The translations under genes were made by a program, and so were the position numbers. The notes beneath the pieces were generated by a model that saw only the letters and a program-made list of their open reading frames with translations, ran no database searches and had not been told where the DNA came from. A stretch of DNA of 20,686 nt from Fidelibacterota bacterium UBA2125 (GTDB lineage: Bacteria > Fidelibacterota > Marinisomatia > Marinisomatales > S15-B10), in NCBI GenBank assembly GCA_002329125.1, contig DCXX01000062.1:3225-23910 (forward strand), in the 5' to 3' direction. This document shows positions 1 to 6,216 of this stretch, piece by piece. The first letter of the stretch is position 1. Every line of letters begins with the position of its first letter.

Positions 1-421
1 TGATCCTATCAATCTGTTGCAGGTTCCATTTGTCACTGCTGTATGGTGTAGTGAACCAGGCGTCCAAAATTTCTTTCAGTGTTGTATCATCCGTAGACTG
101 GAGGCTCAAAGCAAGAACATTGGCATGATTCCAGGTGCGGGCACCTTTCGTTGTTGCACCATCCAGGCAAAGGGCAGCCCTTATCCCTTTTATCTTGTTA
201 GCAGCAATGGAGGCCCCTGTGCCGGTCCAGCACATGACAATACCTTCTGTAACTTCACCGCTGGCCACAAGTTGAGCTGCCTGCTCAGTCACTACAGGCC
301 AGTCCATTGACTCATCTTTTTCCGGGCCGAAGTAGGTGACATCGTGACCCCTCTCTTTCAGTTCGCAAAAAAGTGACTCTACGAGAGGTGTCCGTTCATC
401 GGTACTAACAGCTATCTTCAT
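1..421 (-). CDS. RpiB/LacA/LacB-family sugar-phosphate isomerase, 3' end cut by window edge
   Basis: Read on the minus strand from ATG at 421-419; the frame stays open for 140 codons to the left edge, so only the last few residues of a protein of about 145-155 aa are missing. The N-terminus MKIAVSTDERTPL and the later CWTGTGASIAANK (Cys64) with GIRAALC, then WNHANVLALS, place it in the RpiB-like family that interconverts aldose and ketose phosphates such as ribose 5-phosphate and ribulose 5-phosphate. The catalytic Cys of the E. coli-type CGTG loop is kept, but Gly is replaced by Trp, and the usual DHAG motif near the N-terminus reads DERT. This matches a widespread uncharacterised subgroup (from memory), so the substrate is not certain to be ribose 5-phosphate. 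It is divergent from the polymerase gene with a 55-nt gap. There is no Shine-Dalgarno; a TAAATTTG element lies 4 nt before the ATG. Confidence 0.85.
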   Translation of the reverse strand, partial: MKIAVSTDERTPLVESLFCELKERGHDVTYFGPEKDESMDWPVVTEQAAQLVASGEVTEGIVMCWTGTGASIAANKIKGIRAALCLDGATTKGARTWNHANVLALSLQSTDDTTLKEILDAWFTTPYSSDKWNLQQIDRI

Positions 422-425
422 GGAG

Positions 426-459
426 CAAATTTATGGCACGGAGTGACAGGGAGCACCAA
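426..459 (-). promoter_or_regulatory. Candidate -33/-7 type promoter for the rpiB-like gene
   Basis: On the minus strand TTG (plus positions 457-459) is followed after 23 nt by TAAATTTG (plus 433-426), an exact match to the Bacteroidetes -7 consensus TAnnTTTG. The element ends only 4 nt before the ATG, which would give a leaderless or nearly leaderless transcript, in keeping with the missing Shine-Dalgarno. The spacing is at the long end of the range reported for Bacteroides. The match is by eye in AT-rich sequence. Confidence 0.4.
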
Positions 460-476
460 GACTTTAATCCTGCCCA

Positions 477-2765
477 ATGAATCGAACTTCAGCTGATCAT
501 CTGGTAAACATTTGCCACCAGACGCTACCGAGAAAGTATGATCCTATAACAACAAAAATACTAAAGCGGTTGACCTATGAACTGGATATCATCATCGATA
601 GGGGTTACGCCGATTACTTTCTTATTGTCTGGGATATTGTTCAGTGGGCAAACAGGCGAGGCATTCCCACGGTAGGGCGTGGTTCGGCGGCTGGAAGTTT
701 AGTGTCGTATCTCTTGAGTATTACTCCGGTAGATCCCATAGAACACAATCTCATCTTTGAGCGGTTTCTCAACCCTGACCGGGAAGAACCGCCGGATATT
801 GATGTGGATATCTGTTGGAAGCGTCGGGACGAAGTTCTGGAATATGTTTATAAGCAGTACGGAAAAGATCGGGTGGCTATGATTTCTACATTCAACACTT
901 ACCATCTAAGAGGAGCAGTGCGAGATGTGGCGCGGGCTATGGGGCTGTCGGAAAAGGAGATCGGCAAAGTGTCCCGTGAGTTACCACGACGCTATGAAAA
1001 GGGATGCGGGAAACGGGTGATGGAGGATGATAGATACAGGGAAATATTCGGGCTGGCGAAAAAACTGAAGGGACGACCACGGCATATGGGTATCCACTGT
1101 GGTGGTATTGTCATTGCACCGGGAAAAATTACTGACTATGTGCCGCTCCAGCGGTCCACCAAAGGTCCAGTGGTAACCCAGTTTGATATGCATGGGATTG
1201 AAAAAACGGGGCTGGTGAAGATTGATCTCCTGGGGCAACGCTCCCTCACTGTGGTGGCGGAAATGGCTGATATCTTGAAAGAAAAGTACAATGTGAATTT
1301 CAACTGCCATACCATGTCGACAATGGATGAAAGAACAAAAGTGCTTATCAGGGAGGGCAGCACCATGGGCGTGTTCCAGATCGAATCGCCAGGAATGCGG
1401 GGACTGTTAAAAAAACTGAAGGTGGATTCTTTTGAGATGATTACCGCCGCCAGTTCGGTAATTCGTCCTGGGCCCGCCGATTCAGGAATGTTGAGACATT
1501 TCGTCAAACGACACCATGGTAAAGAAAAAGTGGAGACAGTCCATGCCTCTCTCACAGAACTGCTGAAAGAGACCTACGGTGTCATGCTTTACCAGGAGGA
1601 TGTGATGAAGATTGCCGAGGCTATTGCAGGATGGAACTTGGCGGAATCAGACAAGTTGCGGCGTTCCATGAGCGGAAAGCGGGTAGATGAGCCATTCATG
1701 GAGCACCGGGATCACTTCATCCGGGACGCGGTGAAACGGGAAATAAATGTGGAGGCGGCCCTGGAGGTTTGGCGGCAGATGGTAGCTTTTTCCGGGTACG
1801 CTTTCTGTAAAGCACACTCCGCCGCCTATTCGGTCATTTCCGTCCAATCGGCGTGGCTCAAGGCCCACTTCCCAGCGGAATTCTTGGCGGCTGTCATGTC
1901 CAACTACGGTGGCTTTTACCACACTTCGTGCTACCTGGAAGAAGCACGGCGACTCGGTGTTACTATCCTTTCGCCGAATGTGAATGAATCGGAACCCGAC
2001 TTTACAGCAAATGACAACGTACCGTGGCTTCGTATCGGTCTTTTGCAAATTAAGGGACTTACCCGACAGACCCTCATCGCGCTATTGGAAAAACGGACAG
2101 AACGACCCTTCGAATCACTGGAAGATTTTTGTATCCGGGTGAAACCGACCTATCAAGAAGTGGAAACACTCATCCGGTGCGGCGCTTTTGATTCACTGGG
2201 CTACACCCGCCCCCAACATTTGTGGCGGTTGAAGCTGTTCTACCATAAACTGAAAGCGAGCCGAGATGGGATGTTTCCCAGCGTGGTGAAAACATCTTCA
2301 GAAATCCCGTGGGTGGATTACCCTCTGGAGCAAAAGTTGAGAGACGAACTGGAACTGATGGAACTGACAGTGGAGAAGCATCCGCTCTGGATCTGGAAGG
2401 AGGCTCTTCAGCAACATGTCAATAAAATAGGTAGATTTGTTCACAGTCAGGAGTTAACTCGACATGTGGGTAAGAAAGTTAAACTGGTGGGTTGGATGCT
2501 CTCTACTCGCCGGACAAAAACCAAGCCGGGAGAGATAATGCAGTTTCTCTCCTGCGAAGATTTGACGGCGACGTACGAAGCGGTACTTTTTCCTGAGACA
2601 TACCGTAAGTTTGGTCACCTCATCAGAAGTCGGGGGCCGTACATTATTGAAGGACATGTAGAGAACGATTTTGGTCACACACCGGTAACTGTAGAACAGC
2701 TAACTGTACTGGCAGATAGCGAGCCACCGATGCCGAGCATGAAGCAATCATGGAACCGAGCGTGA
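477..2765 (+). CDS. DnaE-family DNA polymerase III alpha-like protein lacking the PHP domain
   Basis: A 762-aa C-family polymerase core. Palm motifs are clear: GRGSAAGSLVSY (residues 68-79), PPDIDVD with Asp107 and Asp109, and LVKIDLLG with Asp250, matching the three catalytic Asp of E. coli DnaE (401, 403, 555). Fingers and thumb follow (YGVMLYQEDVM, FCKAHSAAYSVIS), and an OB fold near residues 660-750. By offset from the Asp residues the protein starts at about E. coli residue 295, directly after the PHP domain, and stops near residue 1065, so the C-terminal tau-binding region is also absent. The TAA at 465-467 is in frame just upstream and the divergent rpiB-like gene follows, so no PHP coding sequence is adjacent. 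GRGS spacing is one residue shorter than in replicative DnaE, as in DnaE2/ImuC. It could be a translesion-type or accessory polymerase, a fission product with PHP elsewhere, or a 5'-truncated gene. The reading frame is intact. Confidence 0.85.
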   Translation: MNRTSADHLVNICHQTLPRKYDPITTKILKRLTYELDIIIDRGYADYFLIVWDIVQWANRRGIPTVGRGSAAGSLVSYLLSITPVDPIEHNLIFERFLNPDREEPPDIDVDICWKRRDEVLEYVYKQYGKDRVAMISTFNTYHLRGAVRDVARAMGLSEKEIGKVSRELPRRYEKGCGKRVMEDDRYREIFGLAKKLKGRPRHMGIHCGGIVIAPGKITDYVPLQRSTKGPVVTQFDMHGIEKTGLVKIDLLGQRSLTVVAEMADILKEKYNVNFNCHTMSTMDERTKVLIREGSTMGVFQIESPGMRGLLKKLKVDSFEMITAASSVIRPGPADSGMLRHFVKRHHGKEKVETVHASLTELLKETYGVMLYQEDVMKIAEAIAGWNLAESDKLRRSMSGKRVDEPFMEHRDHFIRDAVKREINVEAALEVWRQMVAFSGYAFCKAHSAAYSVISVQSAWLKAHFPAEFLAAVMSNYGGFYHTSCYLEEARRLGVTILSPNVNESEPDFTANDNVPWLRIGLLQIKGLTRQTLIALLEKRTERPFESLEDFCIRVKPTYQEVETLIRCGAFDSLGYTRPQHLWRLKLFYHKLKASRDGMFPSVVKTSSEIPWVDYPLEQKLRDELELMELTVEKHPLWIWKEALQQHVNKIGRFVHSQELTRHVGKKVKLVGWMLSTRRTKTKPGEIMQFLSCEDLTATYEAVLFPETYRKFGHLIRSRGPYIIEGHVENDFGHTPVTVEQLTVLADSEPPMPSMKQSWNRA

Positions 2766-2781
2766 GGTCCGCTCCGTTATG

Positions 2782-2808
2782 TTGAATCTCCTGATATGTC
2801 TAAATTTC
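2782..2808 (+). promoter_or_regulatory. Candidate -33/-7 type promoter for the acylase-GDPD pair
   Basis: TTG at 2782-2784, then 16 nt, then TAAATTTC at 2801-2808, which differs from TAnnTTTG only in the last base. It sits in the 69-nt gap after the polymerase gene and would give a leader of about 20 nt before the GTG at 2835. The spacing is slightly short, and the call is by eye. Confidence 0.3.
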
Positions 2809-2834
2809 TATAAGTATGCTACTGATGTTGCCAG

Positions 2835-5276
2835 GTGACTAACAAGATAAATAGAACAGTTATCGGAATCGGAACACTCTTGTTTCTGGGGTTTTCCGTC
2901 TATCAATATTTGCACTCGTCATTGCCTTCTTATGAAGGCCATCTGAAAATAAGCGGACTCAGAGAAGAGGTTGAAGTTTTCTTCGACGACTATGCAGTAC
3001 CTCACATTTATGCTAAGAATGAAACTGACATGTTCTTTACGGCAGGATACCTCATGGCCCGAGAGCGACTTTTCCAGATGACAGTGAATGCTGCCACAAC
3101 TGAAGGGACACTGTCGAAGCTATTTGGTGAAAGTCAGCTTAAGAGTGACATCTTTCTCAGGACGTGGGGCATCCCGAAAATTGCCGAGGAACTTGTGAAT
3201 TATGTCCGTCCAGAATCAAGAGAAGTTCTGGAAACTTTTTGTAATGGAGTTAATGCATATATTGATGAAATAGGCGGAGATCTCCCCGTAGAATTCAAAC
3301 TATTGCGGATAAAACCTATCCGTTGGGAGCCGAAGCATGTAACTGGCTATGCCAGGTTGATGGCCTATTCACTTTCACAGTCGTGGTATCCGGAGATGAT
3401 GCTGGGACAAGTGGCGTACATGTTTGGTGAGAAGAAAGCATTGGAGCTATGGCCCGTGGCTCCGGATGAGTCCCCGGAATCACTTCCCACAGTAGCTTTT
3501 GATCTAGCACCTGTTTGGGAAGCCATGTCTGTTGCCGATGAAAACATTCGTAGACTATTGGGGACAGCTGGTGGCCATCTCGGTTCAAACAGTTGGGTGG
3601 TCTCCGGCGCCAGAACAAAGTCTGGTAAACCCATTCTATCCAACGACCCACACCTGGGGATGACACAACCCTCCATCTGGTACGAGATGCATCTTGTGGG
3701 AGGGGAATATGATGTGAGTGGTGTTTGCTTCCCAGGAACCCCTTTTGTGATTCTTGGGCAAAATCGGAATGCTGCCTGGGGGTTTACAAACCTAATGACG
3801 GATGATTTGGACTTTTATGTGGAAAAAGTGAATCCAGATAATTCCAACCAATACTATTACGATGGCATATGGAAAGAAATGATACTGAGGGATGAGCAAA
3901 TCCCCGTAAAAGGTGGCAAAACGCAGACGTTGCTGGTTCGCGAAACGCATCGAGGTCCCGTCATTTCTGATCTCCATCCTTTGGCAACAGGAGGGGATAG
4001 AGTCATCTCATTTCGCTGGACCGGTCGCGAAATGAGTGACGAGGTGGACGCATTCCTGCGCCTCAACACTATGGAGAACTGGCGCGAATTTTCAGAGGCC
4101 GTTTCCCGTTTCACCGTTCCGGGACAAAACATTATTTATGCCGACACAAAAGGGAACATCGGCTGGCGGCCGGGTGTCAGGATTCCCAAACGAAAGGGTG
4201 GGGAGACTCTTGTGCCGCTGCCGGGAGAGACATCGGAATATGACTGGAAGGGCTTTGTCAAATCTTCAGCACTGCCAAGGCTCTACAATCCTCCCACTGG
4301 TATCATCGCAACGGCGAATCACAGGACAATACCTGACAATTCCCCTTATTATGTATCAAGCCTCTGGCATGAAAAATCTCGACATGACCGAATCTCAGAA
4401 CTTCTTGATGGGCGGTCAAACCTCACCGTTGATGATATGATAGCGATTCAGCAGGATGTAGTTTCTCCTTTTGGTCAGAACATTGCACCCTATTTCATCA
4501 AAGCGTTTGAAAATGAGACAGTTGAAGAAAATAGCAACCTTCACTATGCCATCAATGTTCTTGGAGAATGGACCGGTGGATTTGAGCCTGAATCTGTTGG
4601 TGGACTCATTTTCAGTACGGTTATGCTGGAACTTTTGGAGGCAGTCTACATGGATGAAATGGCACTTCTTGGAGACGACTTTTTTTTAGCATGGATAGGA
4701 CCCGTGGGGGCACGGGGCAATTGGGCAATTTCTCTTCGCAACTTAAGAGGTATACTGGAACGGGGTGGTTCATCCTGGGTCGATGATGTGAGAACCCCGG
4801 ACCGGGTGGAGAACTTGGATGAAATCATTCGCAAGGCGTTCCGCTCAGCTGTGGCTGAACTGGAAACGCGCCTTGGACCGTCGCCGGGAAACTGGTGGTG
4901 GGGCCGGCTTCATACCCTTACGCATGTTCATACCATCGGTGGCACAATGCCACTTCTGGACCGTCTATTTGGTTTTAATGTAGGACCCTTTGAAAGTGGT
5001 GGATCGAGTACTACCATTAATAATGGTGAGTATACACTCTCGGCTCCATTCCAACGGGTTGTGGGCCCATCATTTCGGAGGATTGTAGACCTTTCAGATA
5101 TGAATAGTACACAATTTGTACTGCCTACTGGTCAGTCTGGGTTACCCCGAAGTCCACACTACGCTGATCAAGCACCACTCTATATGTCTGGCCGCTATAG
5201 GACAACACTCATGGATGAAGCAACCGTTCGTAACTCCGGTTTCCCAAAACTGGTACTGAAACCGTCCGTTCAGTAA
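2835..5276 (+). CDS. Penicillin acylase (S45) family Ntn hydrolase, membrane-anchored or exported
   Basis: An 813-aa member of the penicillin amidase family, which hydrolyses amide bonds of N-acyl compounds (beta-lactams, acyl-homoserine lactones, other N-acyl amines). Residues 7-27 form a hydrophobic signal or anchor segment. The alpha-chain region includes DDYAVPHIYA and GYLMARERLFQM. The autoprocessing site lies before HLGSNSWVVSG, making Ser251 the new N-terminal nucleophile of the beta chain. NDPHL, GFTNLMTDDLDFY (likely calcium-binding Asp) and IIATANHR with catalytic Asn495 follow. The length is normal for a precursor with a cleaved spacer. The start is GTG: an in-frame TGA lies at 2823-2825 and the next ATG is at residue 66, inside the conserved domain. 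No Shine-Dalgarno is visible. The stop is 5 nt before the GDPD start, so the two are probably co-transcribed. The family assignment is firm; the substrate cannot be told. Confidence 0.93.
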   Translation: MTNKINRTVIGIGTLLFLGFSVYQYLHSSLPSYEGHLKISGLREEVEVFFDDYAVPHIYAKNETDMFFTAGYLMARERLFQMTVNAATTEGTLSKLFGESQLKSDIFLRTWGIPKIAEELVNYVRPESREVLETFCNGVNAYIDEIGGDLPVEFKLLRIKPIRWEPKHVTGYARLMAYSLSQSWYPEMMLGQVAYMFGEKKALELWPVAPDESPESLPTVAFDLAPVWEAMSVADENIRRLLGTAGGHLGSNSWVVSGARTKSGKPILSNDPHLGMTQPSIWYEMHLVGGEYDVSGVCFPGTPFVILGQNRNAAWGFTNLMTDDLDFYVEKVNPDNSNQYYYDGIWKEMILRDEQIPVKGGKTQTLLVRETHRGPVISDLHPLATGGDRVISFRWTGREMSDEVDAFLRLNTMENWREFSEAVSRFTVPGQNIIYADTKGNIGWRPGVRIPKRKGGETLVPLPGETSEYDWKGFVKSSALPRLYNPPTGIIATANHRTIPDNSPYYVSSLWHEKSRHDRISELLDGRSNLTVDDMIAIQQDVVSPFGQNIAPYFIKAFENETVEENSNLHYAINVLGEWTGGFEPESVGGLIFSTVMLELLEAVYMDEMALLGDDFFLAWIGPVGARGNWAISLRNLRGILERGGSSWVDDVRTPDRVENLDEIIRKAFRSAVAELETRLGPSPGNWWWGRLHTLTHVHTIGGTMPLLDRLFGFNVGPFESGGSSTTINNGEYTLSAPFQRVVGPSFRRIVDLSDMNSTQFVLPTGQSGLPRSPHYADQAPLYMSGRYRTTLMDEATVRNSGFPKLVLKPSVQ

Positions 5277-5281
5277 CATTT

Positions 5282-6130
5282 ATGACAACCGCTGCTTTTC
5301 TGCTGTTTTTTATTGGTGCAATTGTTGTAAAGCATCTCTTTTTTTGGAACCCCATGGATGTGAACCATCTCTATAAGGATGGACCCCTCATGATGGGGCA
5401 CCGTGGATCGCCGAAACAAGCGCCGGAAAATACAACACTTTCCTTTCAGCAAGCTGTGGATACCGGCCTCAAAGGCATCGAAGTGGATGTACTCTGTACA
5501 AAAGATGGTAAGGTTGTCTGTTCCCACAATCATGATCTGGAACGTGAAACAGACGGTTCGGGATACATCCATGAATCTGATTTTTCAGAGCTCCGAGGGA
5601 TAAATGCCGGAGTCAAATTTCCTCAACTTGGTGTTACACCGATTCCTACGCTGGCCGAACTCGTATCAGCTCTGCCTAAAAAGAGCATCCTCAATATTGA
5701 GATTAAGTCCATAAAATCATTGGACTTGCAGGCAGTACCGAAAGTTGTGGAACTCATCAGGGAACATCAACTGCACGGCAGGGTCATAATCTCTAGTTTC
5801 AATCCTCTTGTTATTGGTTGGGTCAAAATGATGGATCGCACCATTCCCACCGCTTACCTCTGGAGCGATGAAAATGTACCGCCAATTCTCACCAAGCCGC
5901 GGTTTATCAATGTCGTTCATCCGGACATGCTTCACCCATCGGCCCATCTCATGAACGAAAATGTGATACGCTTCGCAAAACGAAAGAGACTTCGACTGAA
6001 TGTTTGGACTGTAAACAACTTGCCTGTCATGAATTGGCTAATAGCGCTTGGGGTGGACGGTCTCATATCCGATTTTCCTCTGTTGATGCTGGAAGTTTCT
6101 GGCAAAATGCAGCAGCAGTCAGCCGCCTAA
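5282..6130 (+). CDS. Glycerophosphodiester phosphodiesterase, N-terminally membrane-anchored
   Basis: A 282-aa GDPD-family TIM barrel that cleaves glycerophosphodiesters to glycerol 3-phosphate and an alcohol. Residues 3-22 form a hydrophobic anchor. The catalytic set is complete: MGHRGSP (His40, Arg41), APENT (Glu49), EVDV (Glu67, Asp69), SHNHDL (His82, His84), then LNIEIK in the core and VWTVNN near the C-terminus. The size fits a single-domain GDPD. It follows the Ntn hydrolase by 5 nt. Both proteins appear anchored on the outer face of the cytoplasmic membrane or exported, so they could act in sequence on an N-acylated glycerophospholipid headgroup; that pairing is inference. The start ATG at 5282 is the only one that keeps the anchor. 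Confidence 0.93.
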   Translation: MTTAAFLLFFIGAIVVKHLFFWNPMDVNHLYKDGPLMMGHRGSPKQAPENTTLSFQQAVDTGLKGIEVDVLCTKDGKVVCSHNHDLERETDGSGYIHESDFSELRGINAGVKFPQLGVTPIPTLAELVSALPKKSILNIEIKSIKSLDLQAVPKVVELIREHQLHGRVIISSFNPLVIGWVKMMDRTIPTAYLWSDENVPPILTKPRFINVVHPDMLHPSAHLMNENVIRFAKRKRLRLNVWTVNNLPVMNWLIALGVDGLISDFPLLMLEVSGKMQQQSAA

Positions 6131-6164
6131 CTACTACAGGTACTTTTTAAGCAGAAAAATCGGA

Positions 6165-6180
6165 CTTTCATGTTTGAAAG
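6165..6180 (+). other. Small inverted repeat upstream of uvrA
   Basis: CTTTCA-TGTT-TGAAAG, a perfect 6-bp stem with a 4-nt loop, in the 86-nt gap before the uvrA ATG. No T-run follows, so it is not a good terminator. It overlaps the candidate -33 element and could be an operator. It matches neither the E. coli nor the B. subtilis LexA box. Confidence 0.3.
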
Positions 6181-6203
6181 CACGTTGGAAGAGAATAATT
6201 TAC
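6174..6203 (+). promoter_or_regulatory. Candidate -33/-7 type promoter for uvrA and the transketolases
   Basis: TTG at 6174-6176, then 19 nt, then TAATTTAC at 6196-6203, a partial match to TAnnTTTG (also readable as a -10 hexamer TAATTT). It would start transcription about 6208, leaving a very short leader before the ATG at 6217. Confidence 0.3.
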
Positions 6204-6216
6204 CCGGTTGGTCGCT

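Noticed and set aside
17..310. Plus-strand open frame of 97 codons at the left end
   Set aside because: It lies antisense to the clear RpiB-like gene and has no recognisable protein features.
477..2765. DnaE-like gene as a decaying pseudogene
   Set aside because: The 762-codon frame is uninterrupted and all catalytic motifs are intact, so decay is not supported, although a 5' truncation cannot be excluded.
2809..2814. TATAAG as a sigma70-type -10 before the acylase gene
   Set aside because: The only -35-like TTGAAT is 21 nt away, too far; the TTG/TAAATTTC pair is a slightly better reading.
6208..6216. TTG 6208 as the uvrA start
   Set aside because: It adds only three residues and uses a weaker codon. 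ATG 6217 fits the family N-terminus, though TTG cannot be fully excluded.
6131..6216. LexA/SOS box before uvrA
   Set aside because: No CTG-N10-CAG or GAAC-N4-GTTC palindrome is present in the gap.
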